A stretch of DNA of 22,217 bases from Candidatus Kerfeldbacteria bacterium RIFOXYC2_FULL_38_9 (lineage in GTDB: Bacteria > Patescibacteriota > Patescibacteriia > UBA9570 > XYC2-FULL-38-9), in assembly GCA_001818355.1 (NCBI GenBank), contig MHKJ01000065.1, positions 1 to 22,217 on the forward strand, read 5' to 3'. Made by a program: the position numbers and the translations under genes. Below, piece after piece: positions 15,431-22,217 of this stretch. The notes beneath the pieces are model-generated. The model saw only the letters and a list, made by a program, of their open reading frames with translations. It was not told the DNA's origin and did not search any database. Each line of letters begins with the position of its first letter. Within the stretch, counting starts at the first letter, position 1.

Positions 15431-15436
15431 AAAAAT

Positions 15437-16066
15437 ATGGAATTGGCGGTAAAAAATAATACAAATACAAAAAACACAGAAGTTAACGTAAACACCAATA
15501 TTACGGTACCAAAAGAAGTGGTGACAGAAGCCGGCACTGTTAAAGCAACTGTACAAAACAACAATACCTGGCAGAGTGTGGTAAATTCTCCTTGGGATTT
15601 GTCTATTCTGTTATTTTTTATAGTCTCGGCTTTTTTATATGGTTTTTCTTTAGGCCGCGACCGCATCATTGTAATTTTAGTTTCCATTTACATGTCTTTG
15701 GCTGTAGTTGAGGCACTGCCTAATTTTGTTTTAAATATCAATTTTAACCAAAATTTTGCTTTTCAAATTACCGCCTTTATTGCGATGTTTGTGGTTTTAT
15801 TTTTCTTTATTTCCCGTTCGGCTATTTTACGCACCATTGGTTCAGAGTTAAGCGACGGCAAGTGGTATCAAACCATTGTTTTTTCCATTCTTCATGTGGG
15901 TTTGTTAATCTCTGTGACCATGTCTTTTTTGCCAGCTGAAATTATGAACCGTTTTACTCCTTTTACGCAACAAATTTTTACCGGTGAATGGCAAAGATTT
16001 GCTTGGATTGCGGCTCCTATTTTAATGATGATTATTTTTGGCAGTCGCAAGCAGGAGGAAGATTAA
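15437..16066 (+). CDS. Multi-spanning membrane protein of unknown function
   Basis: I do not recognise a family. The 209-residue product begins with a hydrophilic Asn/Thr-rich segment (about residues 1-50, with NTNTKNTEVNVNTN), followed by about five hydrophobic segments: roughly 55-73 (SILLFFIVSAFLYGFSLG), 76-97, 104-127 (FAFQITAFIAMFVVLFFFIS), 145-164 and 186-203 (FAWIAAPILMMIIFG). It ends in a charged tail. The first hydrophobic segment pair and the LGRDR loop give it a faint CvpA-like look, but this is not enough for a call. It has its own promoter separate from the dnaJ operon and its last 35 bases overlap the 3' end of dus on the other strand. Confidence 0.8.
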   Translation: MELAVKNNTNTKNTEVNVNTNITVPKEVVTEAGTVKATVQNNNTWQSVVNSPWDLSILLFFIVSAFLYGFSLGRDRIIVILVSIYMSLAVVEALPNFVLNINFNQNFAFQITAFIAMFVVLFFFISRSAILRTIGSELSDGKWYQTIVFSILHVGLLISVTMSFLPAEIMNRFTPFTQQIFTGEWQRFAWIAAPILMMIIFGSRKQEED

Positions 16067-17003
16067 GCAGGATAGACTGCACAATTTTTTCCACTTGTGC
16101 CAAAGAATTTACGCGCACCAACTGATTGCGATATTTAGCCGCATTTGGCAGGCCTTTTACATACCAAGCCAACACTTTACGCATTTCGATAAATTGTGAC
16201 GACCCTGCCAATTTGGCATGTTCCAACATAATCTTTATTTTTTCGCCATCATCAGGTTCACTGTATTTTCCGCTGGTTAAGTATTCTTTAATTTGCCGGC
16301 CAATCCACGGACGACCAAACGTTCCTCGCGCCAAGGCCAAACCGTCACATTTGGTAAAGTCCAAAGTTTCTTTAGCCGCCTCCGGAGTATGAGCGTGGCC
16401 TGAGGCCATAACTAAAAAAGGCACTAAAGTTTTTGCTTCACGAATACACTCTAAATCAGCTTTACCTAAATAAGGTTTTTCAAAAGAACGGCCGTGCACG
16501 CAGATCGCCGCCAAAGGCAAATCGGAAATTTTTTTGCAAAAATCCCGTACTGAGGTTTTCTGATAACTTTTGCGAGTTTTGACTGAGACCGGAATTTTTC
16601 CTTCAGCGCCAGCCAAAGTAGCCTGAATAATTTCTCGGCATAATCCCAAGTCACTTAAAAGCGTTGCTCCGCCTCCGTTTTTGGCTACTTTTGGCGCCGG
16701 GCAACCAAAATTGATGTCTACTCCGTCAAATCCAAGCCTTGCTATTTTTTTGGTAGCTTCGTAAAAATATTCCGGTTTGACGCCAAACAGTTGGGCAATA
16801 ATCGGGTGTTCACATTTGTCAAAATTTAAAATTTCCAGAGTTTTAACAGAATCAAAATGCAAGGCATCTACTGAAACAAATTCCGGAAAAACCAAATCAG
16901 CGTAAAATCGTTTGACTATTTGCCGATAGGCTTTATTGGTAACTCCGCTCATGGGCGCTAAATAGATGAGCGGTTTTTTCAGGGCGACCCAGCAGTTTTT
17001 CAT
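16032..17003 (-). CDS. dus: tRNA-dihydrouridine synthase
   Basis: Dus enzymes reduce uridines in tRNA D-loops using FMN and NADPH. The product (323 residues from the ATG) has PLIYLAPMSGVTNKAYR at the N-terminus, the catalytic-cysteine motif DINFGCPAPKVAKNGGGA, SVKTRKSYQ, the FMN-site AICVHGRSFEKPY and LALARGTFGRPWIG. The subclass (DusA/B/C) is not clear; the sequence is closest in style to DusB. A TTG at 17021 overlapping the cysS stop codon would add six residues; I prefer the ATG at 17003. It is the last gene of the corA-cysS-dus series. Its 3' end overlaps the convergent membrane protein gene by 35 bases and no terminator is seen between them. Confidence 0.95.
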   Translation of the reverse strand: MKNCWVALKKPLIYLAPMSGVTNKAYRQIVKRFYADLVFPEFVSVDALHFDSVKTLEILNFDKCEHPIIAQLFGVKPEYFYEATKKIARLGFDGVDINFGCPAPKVAKNGGGATLLSDLGLCREIIQATLAGAEGKIPVSVKTRKSYQKTSVRDFCKKISDLPLAAICVHGRSFEKPYLGKADLECIREAKTLVPFLVMASGHAHTPEAAKETLDFTKCDGLALARGTFGRPWIGRQIKEYLTSGKYSEPDDGEKIKIMLEHAKLAGSSQFIEMRKVLAWYVKGLPNAAKYRNQLVRVNSLAQVEKIVQSILLNLPPACDCQK

Positions 17004-17017
17004 ATGCCAAAATCGGA

Positions 17018-18415
17018 TCAATCTTTTATTTTCAGCAAAGAGCCTTCTTTGGTGTCTTCTACCAATAAACCCCGCTTTTCAATTTGGAAACGAATTTCAT
17101 CCGCGCGTTGAAAATTTTTCATTTGACGAGCCGTTTCCCGCTCTTGTAAAAGCGCTCTTATTTCTTCTTGCGCTTGGCCAATTTTTGTTTTTAATTGTTG
17201 GCTTTTTTCTTGCAGAGAAAGACCAAAAATTTTATCCATGGCAAATACTTGGGCCATTTTTTGAGCGGATGTTAAGTTAGTCTTGACAATGTCCCAAAAA
17301 ATCGCCAAGGCTTTGGGCATATTCAAATCGTCATTCACCGCCGCTAAAAAACGCTCATCATAATCTTGATTTTCCATTGTTGGTGTTTCCCAGCCGGCTA
17401 AATTAGAAATTAGTTTATCATAAGCTTGTTGACTGTTTTTTAAAGCCTCCCAGGAAAAATTAAGTTTACTGCGATAATGCGCACCCAGTACAAAATAACG
17501 ATAGGTCAGGGGATCGAATTTTTTATCTTTTAAGCTTTGTAAGGTAAGAAAATTTCCCTCAGATTTACCCATGCGTCCTTCGTTGATTAGCAAATGTTCG
17601 GCGTGTAAGAAAAATCGAGAAAATTGTTTTCCGGTAGCGGCCTCGGACTGAGCTATTTCGTTAGTGTGGTGAACGGGTAAGTGATCAATGCCGCCGCAAT
17701 GAATATCAATAGTTTTTCCCAGTTCCTTAATGGCCATGGCCGAACACTCAATATGCCAGCCGGGAAAACCAATACCCCAGGGAGACTGCCATTCCATTTG
17801 TCGTTTTTTATCTTGAGGAGAAAATTTCCATAAAGCAAAATCCGTGGGGTGGTGTTTTTCTTTATTTTTGGAAACGCGCGCTCCTTCTTGCAAATTAGCA
17901 ATATCCAGTTGCGCCATTTTGCCGTAATCTTTAAATTTTGTAGAATCAAAATAGACGCCGTCAGAAGTTTGGTAAGTATACCCTTTTTGTTCCAGGGTTT
18001 TTATCAGGTTAATTTGCGCTTCAATATATTTTTTATCAGCGGCATGAGGCATTTTTTTAGGTAAAACAATATTTAAAGCCAAGGCATCATCTAAAAATGC
18101 TTGCGTATAAAAAGAGGCGATTTCTTGGGCGGTTTTTCCTTCCCGTCTAGCGCCTTTTTCCATTTTATCTTCGCCGCTATCGCCGTCGTCAGTTAAATGT
18201 CCTACGTCCGTAATATTCATCACTTGGTCCACCTCATAACCGTTGACTATTAAAACTCGTCTTAGCACATCTTCAAAAATATAAGTGCGCAAATTACCAA
18301 GATGGGCATAATTATAAACGGTCGGCCCGCAGGTATATAAAGAGACCTTGTTTTTTTGCCGAGGAGTAAAAATATCTTTTTGGTGGGTCAGAGAATTATA
18401 AAGCCGCAGTTTCAT
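17018..18415 (-). CDS. cysS: Cysteinyl-tRNA synthetase
   Basis: This 465-residue class I synthetase charges tRNA-Cys. It shows the N-terminal YTCGPTVYNYAHLGNLRTY with zinc-ligand Cys29 and the HIGH-equivalent HLGN (38-41), GWHIECSAMA and DIHCGGIDHLPVHHTNEIAQSEA with further zinc ligands, and RMGKSEGNF as the KMSKS equivalent, in which KMSKS is reduced to MGKSEG. A C-terminal DALR-type helical domain follows. The stop is TGA, evidence that TGA keeps its stop meaning. It begins 10 bases after corA ends and overlaps or abuts dus. Confidence 0.97.
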   Translation of the reverse strand: MKLRLYNSLTHQKDIFTPRQKNKVSLYTCGPTVYNYAHLGNLRTYIFEDVLRRVLIVNGYEVDQVMNITDVGHLTDDGDSGEDKMEKGARREGKTAQEIASFYTQAFLDDALALNIVLPKKMPHAADKKYIEAQINLIKTLEQKGYTYQTSDGVYFDSTKFKDYGKMAQLDIANLQEGARVSKNKEKHHPTDFALWKFSPQDKKRQMEWQSPWGIGFPGWHIECSAMAIKELGKTIDIHCGGIDHLPVHHTNEIAQSEAATGKQFSRFFLHAEHLLINEGRMGKSEGNFLTLQSLKDKKFDPLTYRYFVLGAHYRSKLNFSWEALKNSQQAYDKLISNLAGWETPTMENQDYDERFLAAVNDDLNMPKALAIFWDIVKTNLTSAQKMAQVFAMDKIFGLSLQEKSQQLKTKIGQAQEEIRALLQERETARQMKNFQRADEIRFQIEKRGLLVEDTKEGSLLKIKD

Positions 18416-18425
18416 AAATTAAAAT

Positions 18426-19352
18426 TTAACGCAACCAGCGTTTACGCCAAAAAATAAACAAAAGAAACAGAGATACCGAGCAAATAATACCCAATAAAAT
18501 CCAAAAATCCAGAGGTTTTCCAATGACAGGAATGTTTTCGGCATTCATGCCGAAAATACCCGCTACCACTCCGGCCGGTAATAAAATAACGGAAAAAATA
18601 GTTAAAGTTTTCATCACGGCGTTAAGATTGTGCGAGATCAGAGATTCATTGGAATCTTTCAAAGCCTCGACCATTTCTTTGTGTGATTCCAAAACCGCCC
18701 AAATTTCTTGCGCATCTTCCGCTAGTTCTTCGAATTTTTTTAAATCCGGACTAAAAGCATAATTACTGGTTTGAGCGTATCTGGTCAGATTATTTAAAAG
18801 AGCGCCATAGCCCCGCAAAGCTTTGCGCATATCAGTGATATTTCGCCTGGTTATTAAAATATTATGAGAAGTGGCGCGGGCGTTGTTGCCGGCAAAAATA
18901 TGCTGTTTTATTTTTTCCAAAGTATCGTTGATAGTGTCAATCAGGGGATAGATATTTTCTAAAATAGTGTCGATAATTTTAAAAAACAGCTCATCAACTT
19001 GTTTGATAGAGGAATAAAATTTAACTGCTTGATATTTAGCAAAAATAGTTTTCAAAGCCTCAATTTTTCCGTTAGAAATAGTTATTAAAAAATCATCTCC
19101 CATAAAAATATCAATTTCACTTACATTTACTTTATTAGTTTTTTGGTCATAAAAAGGCACCAGGGCTACAAAAAAAATATATTTTCCTCGATTAACAATT
19201 TTTGAACGCAAAGTAGACTTAAACGCATCATCCAAATCATCTGCGGTAAACTGAAATTTTTTACTAAGCGTCTGATGATCTTTTTGATCAGGCTTAATGA
19301 CATTTAACCACTGCCAACTTTTTTTATTACCCAAAATAGTCGTATAACTCAT
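18426..19352 (-). CDS. corA: CorA-family Mg2+/divalent cation channel
   Basis: The 308-residue product ends in two membrane helices, the first followed by the signature GMN in VVAGIFGMNAENIPV, then a second helix (about 280-300) and a basic tail (RKRWLR). The N-terminal part is the cytoplasmic funnel domain and the long central helices (around LDTINDTLEKIKQHIFAGN) fit the CorA stalk. Such proteins form pentameric Mg2+ (or Co2+/Zn2+) channels. It is the first gene of a minus-strand series with cysS 10 bases downstream. A TATAAT placed 6 bases before its ATG suggests a leaderless mRNA. Confidence 0.95.
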   Translation of the reverse strand: MSYTTILGNKKSWQWLNVIKPDQKDHQTLSKKFQFTADDLDDAFKSTLRSKIVNRGKYIFFVALVPFYDQKTNKVNVSEIDIFMGDDFLITISNGKIEALKTIFAKYQAVKFYSSIKQVDELFFKIIDTILENIYPLIDTINDTLEKIKQHIFAGNNARATSHNILITRRNITDMRKALRGYGALLNNLTRYAQTSNYAFSPDLKKFEELAEDAQEIWAVLESHKEMVEALKDSNESLISHNLNAVMKTLTIFSVILLPAGVVAGIFGMNAENIPVIGKPLDFWILLGIICSVSLFLLFIFWRKRWLR

Positions 19353-19358
19353 ATTTGT

Positions 19359-19386
19359 ATTATATCACATAAAAAAATTATACCAA
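19359..19386 (-). promoter_or_regulatory. Promoter of the corA-cysS-dus operon (leaderless)
   Basis: Reading the minus strand, TTGGTA (19386-19381), 16 bases, then TATAAT (19364-19359) lie upstream of corA. The -10 ends 6 bases before the ATG at 19352. Confidence 0.6.
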
Positions 19387-19400
19387 AAATTATACCAATA

Positions 19401-19429
19401 TTGTCTCAATACCAATTTTGTGTTATAAT
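19401..19429 (+). promoter_or_regulatory. Promoter of the proline-rich protein/ATPase genes
   Basis: TTGTCT (19401-19406), a 17-base spacer and TATAAT (19424-19429) lie upstream of the gene at 19459, giving a leader of about 22 bases. It is divergent from the corA promoter, and between them the motif AATTATACCAA occurs twice (starting near 19376 and 19390). Confidence 0.65.
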
Positions 19430-19458
19430 TATATAGTTAAAAGAACACAAATTTTGCT

Positions 19459-20052
19459 ATGTCTCCATTTTTTAAAAGATCAAAAAAAGAAGCCGGAATT
19501 GAACCGGGTTTGCCTACTATTAAAGAGCAATCTTTTACCAAAGAAACACCGGCTAAAACCCTGGCGCAACCGGAAATTGCTCCTCATTATCCATCAGAAC
19601 AACAGCCTCATCAACCGGAACAAACCTCTCCGGAGCAAGAAAAACCTCAAACCGAACTGCCTCATCCCGGTGTTTCATCCGCTAAACCCGCCCCTGTTCC
19701 GACTGCCAAGGCTCCTGTTTCAGCGCCAGCTGTAAAAAGTAAAGCGCGTACTGATATTGAGGAAATTTTGGCTAATGGCTTAACAGAAATATACCAAACT
19801 ATGACTTTGCCGGAACAGCAAGAATTTCGCGCCAGAGGAGAAGAAGCCTCTTCGAAAATTGAACTGATGTTAGAGCAGTTTAAAGCCACTGCGCGTAAAG
19901 TTTTGGATGTTATTCGTATGTGGTTAGCTTCTATCCCCAGAGTTAATAAGCATTTTTTAGAACAAGAGAGCAAGCTTAAAACAGACGAAATAATGAAATT
20001 GCAAAAACGTTTGAAAAAAGAGCGTCATTTGGCAAATCTGCGTAAAAAATAA
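19459..20052 (+). CDS. Proline-rich / helical protein of unknown function
   Basis: I do not recognise a family. The 197-residue product has a basic start (MSPFFKRSKKEAG), a Pro/Gln/Glu/Ala-rich, probably disordered region to about residue 95, and a helical C-terminal half with EILANGLTEIYQTMTLPEQQEFRARGEEASSKIE and a basic coiled-coil-like end (KLQKRLKKERHLANLRKK). It has no signal peptide or clear membrane helix; the segment around VLDVIRMWLASI is the most hydrophobic. Its stop is 3 bases from the start of the VirD4-like ATPase gene, so the two are probably co-translated, and it may be an accessory partner of that ATPase. Confidence 0.78.
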   Translation: MSPFFKRSKKEAGIEPGLPTIKEQSFTKETPAKTLAQPEIAPHYPSEQQPHQPEQTSPEQEKPQTELPHPGVSSAKPAPVPTAKAPVSAPAVKSKARTDIEEILANGLTEIYQTMTLPEQQEFRARGEEASSKIELMLEQFKATARKVLDVIRMWLASIPRVNKHFLEQESKLKTDEIMKLQKRLKKERHLANLRKK

Positions 20053-20055
20053 TTT

Positions 20056-22217
20056 ATGTTGGATACTTTTTTAAGTCTTCCCACGGTTGTCCTCGTAATT
20101 ATTTACGTTTTTTTATCTTTATTGTTTTTACTTGGGGTTTTGTTGGTGATACGCGCTTTTTTGCGTAACAATATTAAAAAACCCGATGCTTTGCAAATGC
20201 AGGTTTTGCGTATTTGTCTTCCCAAAGAGGGACAAGAAGATGATGCTCAAAACGCGCAACCACCGGGCCAAGATCAGATTAAAGAAAAAATTTCGGTAGC
20301 GGAAATCTTTTTTTCCACTTTGGGTGGCATGAAAGCGCAAAGGGGATTTCGGGCTTTTATGTTTGGTCGTAATGATCATTTTTCTTTGGAAATTGTAGCG
20401 GATAAAGACGGGTTGGTTACTTTTTATGCCGCCGTTCCCAGATTTTTAAAGCTCTATTTTGAACAACAAGTGCAAGCGCAATACGAAAGCGCGGAAATTG
20501 TGGAGGTAGATGATTATAATATTTTTGAGGCGCAAGGAGAGATTGTAGGCGCGAAATTTTCTTTGGAGAAAAATCAAATGTATCCCATTCAAACTTATGA
20601 CAAAATGGAATCTGATCCGTTAAATGCTTTGACCAATATTTTGTCTAAATTTGAAAAAAAAGAAGGCGCCGCCATTCAGTATGTTATTCGTTCCGCCAAA
20701 GCTAAATGGCACAAAGATCCCATGCGAGTGGCACGCACCATGCAACAGGGCAAAAACATCGATCAGGCTTATAACGAGGTGATGTCCAATATCGTCATTA
20801 AGATTTTTCGAGCAATTTTTCACGCTTTTTCAACTCGCAAAAGCAAATATGACGCCGGTATTGATCCGAATACAGAAAGAGAATATCGTTTGTCGCCCAT
20901 GGAAGAAGAAGTGGTGAAAATGTTGGAAGAAAAAACCAGTAAATCCGGTTTTGATGTGAATATTCGGGTTTTAGCTTCTGCCGCCACTAAAGAAATTGCT
21001 CAATATAAACTACAGAATATTTTAAATTCTTTCACGCAGTATAAGGGCTATCAGTATGTGAACAGTTTGGTTGCCGGCAAGCCTTCTCAAAGTGAAAAGC
21101 TGATTAAAAATTTTATTTATCGTTATTTTGATGAAAAAAATAGCTTTGTATTAAACACCAAGGAAATGGCTTCTTTATGGCATTTGCCTTTGCCCACTAC
21201 GGAAACTCCCAATATTCGTTGGTTGATGGCCAAGAAATCTTCTCCTCCGCCAGATATGCCCAAAGACGGGGTTATTTTAGGCCAGGTGCATTATCGAGGC
21301 AAAGAAACCCTGGTACGCATTCAAAGAGAAGATCGTCGTCGACATACTTATATTATCGGTAAGTCCGGCTCTGGTAAATCCGTTCTTTTAACTTCCATGG
21401 CCATGCAGGATATTCAAAACGGAGAAGGCGTAGGGGTTATTGATCCTCATGGTGAATTGGTGGAAGATATTTTAGAACACATTCCAAAAGAGCGGGCAGA
21501 TGATGTGATTATTTTTGATCCTTCTGACGTGAGCAGGCCTATGGGTTTGAATATGCTGGAATATGATACGGCTGAGCAAAAAGATTTTGCCGTGCAGGAA
21601 ATGGTGGCTATTTTCTATAAGTTGTTTGGTGAAGAAATGATCGGTCCGATGTTTGAGCATTACATGAGAAACGCCATGTTGGCTTTGATGGAAGATAAAA
21701 AAACCGGCGCGACCATTATTGAAATTCCACGCATGTTTACCGATGCTAAATTTCGTAAAGAAAAAGTGAGCAAGGTGAAAAATATTATTGTGAAGAATTT
21801 TTGGCAACAAGAATATGAACAGTCGCAAGCCGGACAACAGGCCGCAGACATGCTTTCTTATGTCATTTCTAAAATTGGTCGTTTTTTAAGCAATGACATG
21901 ATGCGTAATATTATTGGTCAAACTCATTCTTCTTTTGATTTTAGAGATGTGATGGACAATAAGAAGATCTTATTGGTTAATTTATCCAAAGGAAAAGTGG
22001 GAGAAGTCAACTCCAGTTTGTTGGGTTTGATTATGGTGTCAAAATTACAAATGGCCGCGATGGGAAGAGCAGATTTGGCCAAAGAAAAGCGTCATGATTT
22101 TTATCTTTATATGGATGAGTTTCAAAATTTTTCCACCGATTCCATTGCCACTATTTTGTCCGAAGCGCGCAAATATAAACTTAATTTGATTATGGCCCAT
22201 CAATATATTGGTCAGTT
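20056..22217 (+). CDS. Membrane-anchored VirD4/TraG-like AAA+ ATPase (3' end missing)
   Basis: The frame is open from the ATG at 20056 to the window end (720 codons). The N-terminus holds one hydrophobic helix (about 11-36). A long soluble region follows, then an ATPase domain with Walker A GKSGSGKS (residues 435-442), Walker B VIDPHGE (from 461), the conserved FDPSDVSRPMGLNML, and a later MDEFQNFS (686-693) typical of TraG/VirD4/TraD coupling proteins and HerA-like translocases. These proteins pump DNA or load it onto a secretion channel. No relaxase or other type IV secretion gene is in view. Similar proteins are widespread in CPR genomes, so the role (DNA uptake, transfer or segregation) is unsettled. 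The C-terminal helical/specificity part is beyond the window. Confidence 0.85.
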   Translation, partial: MLDTFLSLPTVVLVIIYVFLSLLFLLGVLLVIRAFLRNNIKKPDALQMQVLRICLPKEGQEDDAQNAQPPGQDQIKEKISVAEIFFSTLGGMKAQRGFRAFMFGRNDHFSLEIVADKDGLVTFYAAVPRFLKLYFEQQVQAQYESAEIVEVDDYNIFEAQGEIVGAKFSLEKNQMYPIQTYDKMESDPLNALTNILSKFEKKEGAAIQYVIRSAKAKWHKDPMRVARTMQQGKNIDQAYNEVMSNIVIKIFRAIFHAFSTRKSKYDAGIDPNTEREYRLSPMEEEVVKMLEEKTSKSGFDVNIRVLASAATKEIAQYKLQNILNSFTQYKGYQYVNSLVAGKPSQSEKLIKNFIYRYFDEKNSFVLNTKEMASLWHLPLPTTETPNIRWLMAKKSSPPPDMPKDGVILGQVHYRGKETLVRIQREDRRRHTYIIGKSGSGKSVLLTSMAMQDIQNGEGVGVIDPHGELVEDILEHIPKERADDVIIFDPSDVSRPMGLNMLEYDTAEQKDFAVQEMVAIFYKLFGEEMIGPMFEHYMRNAMLALMEDKKTGATIIEIPRMFTDAKFRKEKVSKVKNIIVKNFWQQEYEQSQAGQQAADMLSYVISKIGRFLSNDMMRNIIGQTHSSFDFRDVMDNKKILLVNLSKGKVGEVNSSLLGLIMVSKLQMAAMGRADLAKEKRHDFYLYMDEFQNFSTDSIATILSEARKYKLNLIMAHQYIGQ

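Noticed and set aside
19418..19735. 105-residue frame overlapping the start of the proline-rich protein gene
   Set aside because: It starts within the promoter, has Leu/Arg/Lys low complexity and competes with the frame at 19459, which continues far beyond it.

Overview
This window looks like chromosomal DNA from a moderately AT-rich bacterium of the Candidate Phyla Radiation (Patescibacteria). That is an inference from overall character: a very large glycine-rich, cadherin-like surface protein with a basic C-terminal module, a short HrcA, almost no Shine-Dalgarno sequences, promoters placed directly on start codons, and a membrane VirD4/TraG-like ATPase paired with a small proline-rich protein. 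TGA ends cysS, so TGA is used as a stop here and there is no sign of the glycine-recoded TGA of Gracilibacteria.

Layout. (1) 1-3635: the 3' part of a large surface protein gene, open at the window start. A glycine-rich segment is followed by Fn3-like and cadherin-like domains, three near-identical 109-112 residue repeats and a basic tail. The first 64 bases are an exact 32-base tandem duplication that shifts the reading frame. (2) 3648-7569: pyruvate kinase and phosphoenolpyruvate synthase, the two opposing enzymes of the pyruvate/PEP node. (3) 7610-7694: tRNA-Ser(GGA). Its last 20 bases are repeated 133 bases downstream, enclosing a strongly palindromic segment. (4) 7829-10970: an accessory-looking block with an AAA/DUF4143 ATPase, a GC-rich GNAT-like acetyltransferase preceded by a promoter, a possible leader peptide and an intrinsic terminator, and an M20 amidohydrolase. 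(5) 10998-15397: the heat-shock operon hrcA-grpE-dnaK-dnaJ behind a sigma70-like promoter and a perfect CIRCE operator. (6) 15437-16066: a multi-spanning membrane protein of unknown function, converging with and overlapping dus. (7) 16032-19352 on the minus strand: corA-cysS-dus, probably one transcript. (8) 19459-22217: a proline-rich/helical protein and the first 720 codons of a membrane-anchored VirD4/TraG-like ATPase that runs off the window.

The core content is central carbon metabolism, protein folding, tRNA modification and charging, and Mg2+ transport. The less ordinary parts are the tRNA-Ser-flanked palindromic cassette and the adjoining block of apparently foreign genes, the 32-base frame-shifting duplication in the surface protein gene, a perfect 20-base palindrome inside the dnaK tail, and three promoters whose -10 box lies exactly 6 bases before the start codon, predicting leaderless mRNAs. 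I found no CRISPR array, transposase or integrase.
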